Part shown: positions 22,420 through 32,090 of the stretch, one piece after another | How positions within the stretch are numbered: position 1 is the first letter of the stretch | Layout of the letters: every line of letters begins with the position of its first letter | Origin: Myxocyprinus asiaticus | Taxonomy: Eukaryota; Chordata; Actinopteri; Cypriniformes; Catostomidae | NCBI RefSeq assembly: GCF_019703515.2 | Contig: NC_059356.1 | Location: 20,613,197 to 20,677,196 of the forward strand | DNA length: 64,000 nucleotides | Direction: 5' to 3' | The notes under the pieces: generated by a model | Databases searched by the model: none | The model's input: the letters and a program-made list of their open reading frames with translations, nothing else | What the model was told of the DNA's origin: nothing | Made by a program: the position numbers and the translations under genes

Positions 22420-23078
22420 GTACACAGGGATTAAAGTTCTCAGTCGCTACAACGGATTTCCGTCAATAGAGGGTATGCACTGACGTCACTTTCCCACCGG
22501 AACACGCCCTCTCAGTCGGACTGAGTGGCAAAACATCCTGCAACATGGCTGCTTTTAGTAAGGGAAACTGCGAAATCAGGAGTAAAACAAACGATTATCC
22601 ACTCAACAGTGATCCTTACAGCTTACCAAAGAACCAGTGGTCCATGGACATTGACATGTGGCCAGGAATTACGGGTTTCCTGACATTTATATGCACTCTA
22701 GAGACTTTTGCACAAGAATTGCACTTTTTTTTCTTTAATGGTGGTGCTGTTAGTTGTTTTATTTATTTATTTATTTTTTCTGTTAAGTGTTAAGAGGTTC
22801 ACTTAAAACAAAGCATTGTTTGGTGTTATAAGATAAATTAAAACATATGCACTGAAAAGTTATGTAGATGGTTGATTATTTGTATGACTAAAAAGCGTGT
22901 CAAGCATTGCAAAAAGTATCTGTTTTATTTCATAGATTGACAACTGGTAATAGATAAGCTGTTCTAAAACATCTTCCCTTAAAACGCTATCGGTTTCGAG
23001 TATTTAAATAAAGTGTCGGTTAAAGCAATATGACAATATGAGGTTTTCAGTCAGAAAAGTGCTTTAATCCCTGTGTAC
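22420..23078. mobile_element. 659-bp element with 17-bp perfect inverted ends
   Basis: 'gtacacagggattaaag' at 22420-22436 is repeated exactly inverted at 23062-23078. Just inside, 'ttctcagtcg' on the left and 'cagtcagaaaagt' on the right continue partial symmetry. The interior holds a small open frame at 22545-22793. The class is unknown, and a TA or GTAC target duplication cannot be separated from the repeat itself. It could be a short non-autonomous DNA transposon or one that captured host sequence. Confidence 0.6.
22545..22793 (+). pseudogene. Possible captured or residual ORF inside the 659-bp element
   Basis: The frame starts at an ATG in 'caacatggctgc' and reads MAAFSKGNCEIRSKTNDYPL, then DPYSLPKNQWSMDIDMWPGI. 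The DPY.LP...W.....WP.I pattern resembles the first exon of large fish proteins often annotated as SWIM-type or YqaJ-domain proteins. That is recollection of a pattern, not a search result. Downstream the frame turns low-complexity (HFFFFN, CFIYLFIF). A one-base shift near 22680 would read FPDIYMHS. Most likely a fragment rather than a working gene. Confidence 0.3.
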
Positions 23079-24360
23079 AGTACACAACATGAAGATAAAC
23101 AATGTTGATCAATTATGACATGACTACCTTCCCCTTTTCTCTGAATCTGTGAGCCCCCATCGTGCTAGCTCATCTCTTTTCTCTGCATGGAGCTGTGATC
23201 AGTAATTAGGCTGTTCTCCTCTGCAGTCTATACTCCTCTCCATATTTACAAAATACCTGTGTCAAATCCATATGTGTGGGCACAATTTGGATTATGCATT
23301 GTACACATAAAATATTCAGCATGTAAAAACTGAGCGACGAGTTAATTGTCATTGGGGAGACCCGATGCACCTGTCAGACCTGCTGGTAAGGGTTCGGTTA
23401 ATGCTGTCCTGCAGAGGTAAGACAGTGAAACGCTCCACATCCTCTTGAATGATTTAGAGGCTGACTTTAGCGCTGTTCCTCAGCGCAGAGACAGGTGCAG
23501 CACTTCTTCTCCAGCACGAGGACAATCTGTGCGCTGCTGTTTGCCACAGATTTACTGTCCTGGCTCGAAAAGACTGGTGGCCTGTGTAGTTTATGAGTTG
23601 CTGCAGTATTCTATACTGGATTAACTCAAGACACTCTGTTGCTCGTAACATGGGCACCATTAGGCTGTTACCCTGCTTTATTTGCCAACAGTTGCAAGTA
23701 ATAGGTCAAGCTTTTTAACTTTATAAGGCCACTGTGAGGAACTGATCAACTAATCAACTTTACAGCAAGAAACAACATGGCAATTGTCCAAAGTCACAGG
23801 CATGTTGCAAATCCATTTGTGTTTCTGTGTTTGGTGTCAATGCAATATATGGATAAGTTCCATGCTTTGTGAATTTCACTCAAAACTTTGATTTCTCATT
23901 TTAGACAAGCCTGTCAACTGTCATTTACAGTCACCATAACATTTCACCCTCATAAGTCAAGTGTTTTTCAATCTATAAGCTACGCATGATTTCATGACTT
24001 CATGAGACTGTTAGCTACACTACAAGTTACTAACAAAAAATAGCTAAAAACACTGAAGCCACTAAATGTGATATGTCTTAAAATACACAACTATAAGATT
24101 ATATAAATTATAATTTAATGAGAACAGTATTTCTCTGTCTCAAAAACAATGAGTGTTAATGAATGCATTAAACATCAGATAAATAAGTTTTTTCCACTGT
24201 CATATGCATATGAATCAATAAAAATGTTAATTACAAAAAACATCAGATAAATATACTCTAAATACTGTACAACTACAGTAAATAAACAATCAAACAAGAA
24301 TATAACGGATTTTAATATAGCATATTAAATATTTTTGTTCATTAATATAAAGTTTTGTGT
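23079..24360. other. Non-coding DNA, no gene recognised
   Basis: 23100-23330 is not obviously repetitive and carries 'gatcagtaattaggctg'. The rest is AT-rich and unassigned. The minus-strand frame at 23454-23660 shows no domain. Confidence 0.5.
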
Positions 24361-24454
24361 CATGCTTCGCTACTTGTAGAAAAAAGTACCTCTTTACTGG
24401 AAAACTACACTATTTTGAAAACAGCTGAGCTACTGTTGCGCTACTGGAAAAAGT
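24361..24454 (+). repeat. Outer repeat of the nest, left part
   Basis: 'gaaaacagctgagctactgt' and 'actggaaaaagt' match the uninterrupted copy at 20104-20272. The repeat breaks at 24455 where the palindromic MITE begins. It resumes at about 31449 with 'gcatcactaattttagttag' and 'ttactcccaaacac'. Confidence 0.65.
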
Positions 24455-25689
24455 TAGTTCACACAAAATTGGAAATTCTCTCATAATTCTTACACACCGT
24501 CATGCCATCCCAGATGTGTATGACTTTCTTTCTTCTGCAGAACACAAACAAAGATTTTTAGAAGAATATCTCAGCTCTGTTGGTTCATTCAATGCAAGTG
24601 GTTAACTTTGACCACTTTGAAGGTCCAAAAAGCATATAAAGGTCAAGTCAAGTCATTTTTATTTGTATAGCGCTTTTCACAACATACATTGTTTCAAAGC
24701 AGCTTTACAGAAAACCATGCTTTAAGAGAAAATGAAACTGTAATATCTATAAAGTCTTAGAGTCCTCATTGTGTAGTTTGATTAAATATGAATATAAATT
24801 GTGTATTAAAATAAATAATTAAATAGTTAAATAATGATTGTATTTAGAACCCCAGTGAGCAAGCCAAAGGTGACTGTGGCAAAGAACACAAAACTCCATA
24901 AAATGTTGGTTGATGGAGAAAAATAACCTTGGGAGAAACCAGGCTCACTGTGGTGGCCAGTTCCCCTCTGGCTAAACAGCATGCATATAATGCCAATATT
25001 AGTTATTTGTATGCAGTGCAAGTCATGGTTTAAAATGTGTAAACTAAGTAAGAGTTAAGGGCCAGTGTTTAACAAAGATTTTGTATGAACTGTAAGATTA
25101 ATGACTAATGTCTTTGAAGTCCATCCTTGATTAACCACAGAAGATCACATAGCTCCATTGTCCTTTGTTAGTTGGCTGATGAAGACTTTTGTTGGCAATT
25201 AATTTCAAGAGTGTAGTCCATCAATAAACAAAGGTGATGCAGGCAGAGATCAGTGAGGTGCATCGCAGTTCAACCGTCAGGTCATTTCATTGAGGTTCGG
25301 TGGGGTCCATTCTGAGTCCAAGGTTCAGGCAGTGGCATATGAAGTATCCGATGTCTTAGAGTTGGAGTTGGCATTAGTTCATCCTCTGAAGTCCATCGGA
25401 AAAGACTTAAATGCACCAGCTGCATAAAGTCGTCATCACTCAGAGACACGTAGTTGTGGAGTCCTACTCCATGCAGGAATGGAGCTGGAGCTGGATCTGG
25501 CCAGCTCTGATATCATTGGGATATGAATCCCGAGGTTGAGACAGGGAAACAAGTAGAATAATATTAGTGTAGATGCCATTCAATTTATTGCAGAGTTATA
25601 GATTATGAGAAATGTTTCTAAGAAATGTTTCTGGTTCCGGCAGACCTAACTAAAGCAGCCTAATTGTGAGTTGATGGATAAATTAGGTG

Positions 25690-26128
25690 TATGCCTGGTT
25701 AGCCTTAAACTGAGTGAGTGTGTCTGCATCCCGAACAGTGTTAGGGAGACTATTCCATAGTTTTGGAGCCAAATAGGAAAAGGATCTACCTCCTTTTGTG
25801 GATTTTGATATTCTTGGAACTGTTAACAGGCCTGATGTGATCGTAATGAACGTGATGGAATTTATCGTGGTAGAAGGTCACTTAAGTACTTTGGAGCTAG
25901 ACCATTCAAAGCTTTGAACGTAGTTAACAGAATTTTAAAATTAATATGAAATTTAACAGGTAGCCAATGTAACGATGATAAAATTGGGGTAATATGATCA
26001 TATTTCTTGGTTCTAGTCAGCACTCTGGCAGCTGCATTTTGAACCAATTGAAGTTTATTTAATTGAACTTGCAGTCTTGAGGTCATGAATGCAAGAATTA
26101 GTTTTTCAGCATCAGCACCAGAGAGCAT
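25690..26128 (-). pseudogene. L2 ORF2 C-terminal region
   Basis: The minus-strand frame reads LSGADAEKLILAFMTSRLQV, LQLVQNAAARVLTRTKKYDH and ITPILSSLHWLPVKFHINFK, then ALNGLAPKYLSDLLPR to a stop at 25862-25864. Beyond the stop, other frames continue with MEQSPNTVRDADTLTQFK-like sequence down to about 25690. This is the region after the RT thumb in L2-clade proteins. It corresponds to the fragments at 16125 and 52351 but belongs to a different L2 family. Confidence 0.85.
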
Positions 26129-26213
26129 GTGTCATAACTTAATTATATTTCTGAGGTGGAAGAATTCTGTTCTACAAACACTGGAAATTAGATTTTTAAA
26201 GGACAGATTGGTA

Positions 26214-26857
26214 TTAAATATAACACCTAAGTTCTTTGCTGTAGAAGACAACAGTACATCCATTGAGAATCAAATTATATTTTAGCAGCTTATTTTTAGA
26301 GGTTTCTGGTCCAATAATTAGTACCTCTGTTTTGTCGGAATTTAGTATAATGAAATTTCTGGCCATCCAATCTTTGATTTCATTGATACACTCTGCTAAT
26401 TTGGAGAATTGTGAAATCTCATCAGGTTTTGAAGAAATATAAAGTTGGGTATCGTCGGCATAACAGTGGAAACTTATTCCACGATTCCTGATAATATCTC
26501 CCAGGGGAAGCATATATAAGGAGAAAAGCAGAGGCTATTCAAGAGAATATTGTGATCTATGGTGTCGAATGCAGCACTAAGCTCTAAAAGCACTAGAAGA
26601 GAAATGCAGCCGTGATCAGATGATAAAAGCAAGTCATTTGTAACTCTGATAAGTGCAGTCTCTGTACTGTGATGAGGCCTAAATCCTGACTCAAATTGTT
26701 CATATATACAATTTCTCTGTAGAAATGAACATAGCTGGGAGGACACTTCCTTTTCTAGTATTTTCAAGATAAATGGGAGATTTGAAATCGGTCTATAATT
26801 AGCCAGTTCTCCAGGATCAAGTTGTGGCTTCTTAATAAGCGGTTTGATAACTGCCAT
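26214..26857 (-). pseudogene. L2 reverse transcriptase core, internally deleted
   Basis: The first block (26474-26857) reads [60 protein letters not shown] and [17 protein letters not shown], which contains the first catalytic Asp (AAFDT). The second block (26214-26513) reads [20 protein letters not shown] and on through the DD of YADD, then ISSKPDEIS. About 60 residues expected between NILL and the LPLGD block (the GVPQGS region) are absent, and the blocks lie in different frames. The protein would copy LINE RNA at the nicked target. Confidence 0.88.
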
Positions 26858-26904
26858 TTTAAAGTTTCTTGGGACATATCCTAAGAATAGTATATAGATC
26901 TCCC

Positions 26905-27905
26905 AGGCCGTATTCTGATTTCCTTGGTGAATTTGCTAATTTTTTATCAGATCTACATTGTAGTAACTGTAGATAGAGCTTTAATTGTTGGTGAATTCAA
27001 CATTCATAGATAATGAAAATGACACATTGGAATAGCATTTATCGATATTCTCAACTCTCTTGGAGAAAATGTGACAGGACCAACTCATCACCATAATCAT
27101 ATGCTAGACTTAATTCTGTCATATGGAGTTGATGTTGATGCTATAGAAATTCTACCACAGAGCGACGACATCTCGGATCATTACCTTGTCTCTTGTTTGC
27201 TGCAATCAGCTAATGTTACTCAATCTACACCACACTATCGTTCAGGTAGAACTATTCTTTCGACCACTAAAGATAGCTTCACTAATAATCTTCCAGAATT
27301 GTCTCACATACTCAGTAAGAAGAACTTGATGTAATAACATAAAATATAAATAATGTCTTCTCTAGCACTCTTGATAATCTCGCCCCCCTTTGATTAAAGA
27401 AAATTTTAAAAAAGCCCCGCACCATGGTACAATGATCACACTCATGCTCTCAAGGGAGCAGCTCGGAAAATGGAGCGGAAGGGGAAGAATACAAAATTAG
27501 AGGTATTTCGCGGTGCATGGAAGGAGAGTGTCTGTAGCTACAGACAGGCACAAAAAGCTGCCAGGTCAGCATATTTTAGTAAACTCATAGAAAATAACCA
27601 CAACAATCCTAGGTGTTTATTCAGTACTGTGGCTAAATTGGTTAGGAATAAAGCCTCAACTGAACCAGATATTCTGTCGCAGCACAATAGTAATGACTTC
27701 ATTAATTTCTTTACTGATAAAATAGAAATCATCAGAAATAAAATTGGAATTATGCAATCAACTACCACAGCACCTCAGAAAACAGTGTTTCATAATTTTC
27801 CTCATGAGCAACTTGTATGTTAGATCCAATAAAAACTAAGCTCTTAAAAGAGGTATTCCCTGTAATCTCAGAAGTTCTTCTTAATATTATTAACTCCTCG
27901 TTATA
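26905..27905 (+). pseudogene. Inverted segment of L2 ORF2 (endonuclease C-terminus to RT start)
   Basis: Unlike its flanks this segment codes on the plus strand. In order it reads [66 protein letters not shown] (the endonuclease SDH box), then in 27470-27823 LEVFRGAWKESVCSYRQAQK, SAYFSKLIENNHNNPRCLFS and FTDKIEIIRNKI. It ends near 27900 with LLKEVFPVISEVLLNIINSS. The sequence that follows this in the protein resumes on the minus strand at about 26885 ([15 protein letters not shown]). The segment is therefore exactly the missing middle of ORF2, flipped. Confidence 0.88.
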
Positions 27906-27966
27906 GCAAGGGCAAAAGACGACAGAGATTTTTTATTTATATCTGATGGTGTCACATTATGCATTA

Positions 27967-28260
27967 TTAGTTCAAAAGACTTAAACTTATATCCTGTCCT
28001 CTGAGTACACCAAAAACTTCAATGTAAATTGTAGCAACACCTCCTCCTCGACCCTTCAGACGAGGCTTATATGAGGGAGTAGATTCATTTAAACTAATAT
28101 ATTCATCCTGTTTAAGCCAGGTTTCAGTCAAACAGAGCGCATCCAAACTATAATCTGTAATAATTTTATTTACAATTAGTGCTTTGGTTGAAAGAGATCT
28201 AATGTTTAGGAGCCCTACCTTTATATGATGTTTATCTTCAATTTTTTTTGTTTTTTCCAA
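27967..28260 (-). pseudogene. L2 ORF2 endonuclease N-terminus
   Basis: The minus-strand frame reads HHIKVGLLNIRSLSTKALIV, DYSLDALCLTETWLKQDEYI and PRLKGRGGGVATIY. This is the start of an AP-type endonuclease: the L.N.RS strand, and the Glu of TETWL as the metal-binding residue. The domain breaks off at about 27,965, close to the inversion breakpoint. Its second half lies inverted at 26905-27334. Confidence 0.87.
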
Positions 28261-28409
28261 GTTTGACCTTAATCAATTTTTTTCTAAATGATTTAGTGAG
28301 GGGTTTGTGTTTGGTAGTTCGGGGAACACACACAGTCTCCATATGATATCTAAGTGATACAGTCTCTATGTGTTGTAGTTTATCTGACCTGTGTGACGTC
28401 TCAAGGCAG

Positions 28410-29087
28410 CTAGCAGACGTTCGGTTTAACCGTTTGTCTGCTTCCTGACCTCTTTAGCAGGTCAGGTCTACCCCAAAAACTCTTCCAATTGTCTATAAAT
28501 CCTGTGCTATTCTCCGGACACCACTCAGACATCCAGCCATTCAGTGACACTAATCTACTATAAACCTTGTCACCATGACGAGCAGGGAGTGGGCCAGTGC
28601 ATATTACAGTGTCTGCCCAAGCCCCTGAAATGCATTTAACAATAGTGGCTGGAGTCTCTATTTCCATGTTCCTTACAATAGAATCACCTATTACTAAGGC
28701 TCTTTTAACATGATTCTCAGTGGGTGCATCACTGAGTGGGAAGAATCGATTGGAAACCCTAACAGGAACAGGAGTGTGGTGTCTCTTTGCTGAGCGAGTA
28801 TGCCGCCGAGACGTCACCCAAATGCCCTGCTGTGGGGGTTCTACAGCTGGAACCAAAGTGTGTGTGTGGCTCGCTGTACTACCCACATCCGAAACAATAT
28901 CTATTGGCTTCTTTTTCTCACTGACCTCCACTAGGGTTTGGATGCGTGTCTCTAACTCATTAACCTTCTCCTTCAGCCTGATTAATTCCTTACATTTATC
29001 ACATGTAAATCCCTCACTGCTGACAGAATAAGCTATAATAAACATGTGGCATGCAATGCAGGAAGAAATAACATGAGCGTATGCCAT
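28410..29087 (-). pseudogene. L2 ORF1 with CxxC, coiled coil and esterase-like domain, deleted
   Basis: Near residues 28-32 is FTCDKCKEL, followed by a heptad-rich stretch (LIRLKEKVNELETRIQTLVE). From about residue 130 the frame reads VKRALVIGDSIVRNMEIETP, the GDS block of an SGNH-type esterase known from ORF1 of CR1/L2 elements. About 45-50 residues are then missing, and the frame resumes at TGPLPARHGDKVYSRLVSLN and NWKSFWGRPDLLKRSG, the esterase C-terminus. ORF1 proteins bind LINE RNA, and the esterase role is unclear. The frame stays open across the deletion. Confidence 0.82.
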
Positions 29088-29870
29088 GACTTACCGTAAT
29101 TGTTGTAGTTGTGGTTATTCTTGAGCGGCGAGGGTTTGAGATTGATGTGGTTTGATGTGGATCCTGATCAGCAGATGTTTGAGATTGATGCAATAATCTG
29201 TGTAAGAAATAGAGGAGAATAAAAATGCACACAGTCGAGACACGAGATGTAGACAAGCGGGGGAAAAAGAAAAGAAAAAAGAGAGAAATGTGTGCGCGCG
29301 GTAAAATACACGCAGTTAGATAAGCGGAAAAAAAAGCATGCGGTAAAATGGCAAAGGATAAAGAATAAGTAATGCTAAGCAGGCTAGCAATCTACAAACA
29401 CAGACTCATGCAGTGTGCTCCAGAACAGGAAGTCTCCTTAAAAGCTCATATGAAAATCAATATGACTCCAGTGGTTAAATCCCGTGGTCTTCAGAAGCGA
29501 TATGATAGGTGTGGATGAGACAGTTCAATATTTAAGTCCTTTTTTACTATGAATATACTTTCACAGAGTTTTTTTTGACAATTTGCATCCTTCATGCATG
29601 TCGCCACTTACTGGTCTGTTGTGCAAATATGATTTATTTATTCTTTTCCTTTGCTTTAGCCCTCCTTTTTTCTGGATTACTTTTATGCTGCCTTTATGTC
29701 CTTTTTGGAACGTCAAAGTTCTGGTCACCATTCACTTGCATTGAATTGACCAACAGACCCATGATATTCTAAATATCTTCATTTGTGTTCTGCAGAAGAC
29801 ATATAGACACACATTTGAGATGGCATGAAGGTGAGTAAATTATCTGATAATTTTCAGTTTTGGTGAACTA

Positions 29871-31446
29871 CAGGTGCATCTCAATAAATTAGAATGTCGT
29901 GGAAAAGTTCATTTATTTCAGTAATTCAACTCAAATTGTGAAACTCGTGTATTAAATAAATTCAATGCACACAGACTGAAGTAGTTTAAGTCTTTGGTTC
30001 TTTTAATTGTGATGATTTTGGCTCACATTTAACAAAAACCCACCAATTCACTATCTCAAAAAATTAGAATACATCATAAGACCAATAAAAAAAACATTTT
30101 TAGTGAATTGTTGGCCTTCTGAAAAGTATGTTCATTTACTGTACATGTACTCAATACTTGGTAGGGGCTCCTTTTGCTTTAATTACTGCCTCAATTTGGC
30201 GTGGCATGGAGGTGATCAGTTTGTGGCACTGCCGAGGTGGTATGGAAGCCCAGGTTTCTTTGACAGTGGCCTTCAGCTCATCTGCATTTTTTGGTCTCTT
30301 GTTTCTCATTTTCCTCTTGACAATACCCCATAGATTCTCTATGGGGTTCAGGTCTGGTGAGTTTGCTGGCCAGTCAAGCACACCAACACCATGGTCATTT
30401 AACCTACTTTTGGTGCTTTTGGCAGTGTGAGCAGGTGCCAAATCCTGCTGGAAAATGAAATCAGCATCTTTAAAAAGCTGGTCAGCAGAAGGAAGCATGA
30501 AGTGCTCAAATGTCTTGGTAAACGGGTGCAGTGACTTTGGTTTTCAAAAAACACAATGGACCAACACCAGCAGATGACATTGCACCCCAAATCATCACAG
30601 ACTGTGGAAACTTAACACTGGACTTCAAGCAACTTGGGCTATGAGCTTCTCCACCCTTCCTCCAGACTCTAGGACCTTGGTTTCCAAATGAAATACAAAA
30701 CTTGCTCTCATCTGAAAGAGGACTTTGGACCACTGGGCAACAGTCCAGTTCTTCTTCTCCTTAGCCCAGGTAAGACGCCTCTGACATTGTCTGTGGTTCA
30801 GGAGTGGCTTAACAAGAGGAATACAACAACTGTAGCCAAATTCCTTGACACGTCTGTGTGTGGTGGCTCTTGTTGCCTTGACCCCAGCCTCAGTCCATTC
30901 CTTGTGAAGTTCACCCAAATTCTTGAATCGATTTTGCTTGACAATCCTCATAAGGCTGCGGTTCTCTCGGTTGGTTGTGCATCTTTTTCTTCCACACTTT
31001 TTCCTTCCACTCAACTTTCTGTTAACATGCTTGGATACAGCACTCTGTGAACAGCCAGCTTCTTTGGCAATGAATGTTTGTGGCTTACCCTCCTTGTGAA
31101 GGGTGTCAATGATTGTGGACAACTGTCAGATCAGCAGTCTTCCCCATGATTGTGTAGCCTAGTGAACCAAACTGAGAGACCATTTTGAAGGCTCAGGAAA
31201 CCTTTGCAGGTGTTTTGAGTTGATTAGCTGATTGGCATGTCACCATATTCTAATTTGTTGAGAGAGTGAATTGGTGGGTTTTTGTTAAATGTGAGCCAAA
31301 ATCATCACAATTAAAAGAACCAAAGACTTAAACTACTTCAGTCTGTGTGCACTGAATTTATTTAATACACGAGTTTCACAATTTTAGTTGAATTACTGAA
31401 ATAAATGAACTTTTCCACGACATTCTAATTTATTGAGATGCACCTG
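29871..31446 (-). mobile_element. Tc1-type DNA transposon, complete ends, broken transposase
   Basis: The ends are 'caggtgcatctcaataaatt' (29871) and its inverse finishing 'gagatgcacctg' (31446), with TA on both sides (29869-29870 and 31447-31448). The inverted repeats are about 200 bp. Each holds two copies of 'tctcaa.aaattagaat' (left at about 29879 and 30054; right, inverted, at about 31245 and 31420), the IR/DR layout known from Tc1-like elements such as Sleeping Beauty. The transposase is on the minus strand. The element lies at the right tip of the palindromic MITE. Confidence 0.92.
30151..31147 (-). pseudogene. Tc1 transposase (DD34E) with three frame disruptions
   Basis: A start at 31147 (MGKTADLTVV) is followed after a short deletion by the helix-turn-helix DNA-binding part: IAKEAGCSQSAVSKHVNRKL and, further on, TRATTHRRVKEFGY (frame 30625-31122). 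A shift near 30720 moves to the frame with SDESKFCISFGNQGPRVW (first Asp). A 2-base loss near 30510 moves to the frame of 30151-30498, with FQQDLAPAHTAKS (second Asp) and SPDLNPIENLWGIVKRKM (Glu). There are 34 residues between the second Asp and the Glu. The end is the usual KAKGAPTKY. It would cut and paste the element at TA sites but is not translatable as it stands. Confidence 0.92.
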
Positions 31447-31448
31447 TA

Positions 31449-31502
31449 TACTTTCAAGTTTTGGGCATCACTAATTTTAGTTAGTTACTCCCAAACACTT
31501 TT
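31449..31502 (+). repeat. Outer repeat of the nest, right part
   Basis: 'gcatcactaattttagttag' and 'ttactcccaaacac' continue the repeat broken at 24454. In the unbroken copy (20104-20272) these directly follow 'gttagta'. Confidence 0.6.
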
Positions 31503-31760
31503 TAGTGACAAGAAATTTAGTCTATCTTCACTGAAAACAAAATGCTGTGTGAAATGACAAAATCACAGCCAATCTAAACATATATGCTGTAAGGTACAGC
31601 TGTGGAGCAAGATAAGATTTCTTTGTGGGTGGGAGTACACAGGATACATAAAAACCAAGCAACCATCAAAATGTCTTGGCACGCAATGCTGTTTATGGTT
31701 ATGGCTAGTTAGAAAAAAAACTGGACATACTGAGAAAAAAAAAATAATAATATGTATGTG

Positions 31761-31797
<37 letters not shown>

Positions 31798-31812
31798 CTT
31801 GAATGCACTGTA
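31503..31812. other. Non-coding DNA with TA microsatellite
   Basis: A (TA)n run lies at about 31763-31796. It is followed by 'gaatgcactgtaag', the first part of an L2/SINE 3' tail that is interrupted by the next MITE. No gene. Confidence 0.55.
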
Positions 31813-32045
31813 AGGGGCCATTCACACGGAATGTGTTTTTGTGTGTGTGTTGTTTCTCATTTGTTTGTTTTTTATGTTAAACTAGACGGAAGTCTTTGAC
31901 CGTTGTACCGAGTCTCGTTCTTTCAACTTTTGAGTCTTTCAACTTCAACTCTTGTAAGTGCATCTCGAGACACCTGTGTTCTGTTATATTCCGTGTGTTG
32001 CATCTTTTCTAGCATAAGAACACTTTTTGGTGTGAACGTCCCCTA
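31813..32045 (+). repeat. MITE with 'aggggccattcacac' ends, inserted in an L2-type tail
   Basis: The left end 'aaggggccattcacacgg' is matched inverted by 'gtgtgaacgtcccct' at the right. The left flank ends 'gaatgcactgtaag' and the right flank starts 'tgttgctttggataaaag' then 'gcctgccacatgcataaa'. Joined, these form the tail 'ctgtaag...gctttggataaaag...' seen at the ends of the L2 fragments. It is the complete relative of 14473-14704. Confidence 0.65.
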
Positions 32046-32090
32046 TGTTGCTTTGGATAAAAGTGCCTGCCACATGCATAAAAATGTATA
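32046..32090 (+). repeat. Detached L2/SINE-type 3' tail
   Basis: 'gctttggataaaagtgcctg' and 'ccacatgcataaa' match the conserved 3' tail at 16750-16806. No upstream LINE coding sequence is attached, so this is either a SINE tail or a very short LINE insertion. A second diverged one lies at about 33510-33543 ('gctttggataaaagtgtcca'). Confidence 0.6.

Larger units (their letters stand above)
24641..29439 (-). mobile_element. L2-clade LINE, 4.8 kb, internally inverted and deleted
   Basis: Read on the minus strand the element runs from ORF1 (about 29087) through an endonuclease-RT ORF2 to a 3' UTR that ends at 24641 with 'tgacttgacttgacc', a short tandem tail typical of L2-clade 3' ends. It lies inside the palindromic MITE. 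Left flank 'aaaaagcatataaa' (24627-24640) and right flank 'aaaagctcatatgaaaa' (29440-29456) may be an imperfect target duplication. The segment 26905-27905 is inverted, and RT and ORF1 carry internal deletions. The copy cannot be active. Confidence 0.85.
24455..29870. repeat. Palindromic MITE split by an L2 LINE
   Basis: The left outer end is 'tagttcacacaaaattgg' (24455) and the right outer end 'ttttggtgaacta' (to 29870), which are inverse. The left half (24455-24640) has 'catgccatcccagatgtgta' and 'gaagaatatctcagc'. The right half (29440-29870) has 'gactccagtggttaaatccc', 'gatatgataggtgtggatga' and 'gatggcatgaaggtgagtaa'. Joined, the halves follow the order of the copy at 2714-3110. The intervening 24641-29439 is the L2 insertion. 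Confidence 0.75.

Noticed and set aside
28720..29031. Plus-strand 103-codon frame
   Set aside because: It overlaps L2 ORF1 on the minus strand, which has recognisable CxxC and esterase motifs.
31563..31808. Minus-strand frame with a YIYIYI run
   Set aside because: It is a translation of the TA microsatellite.
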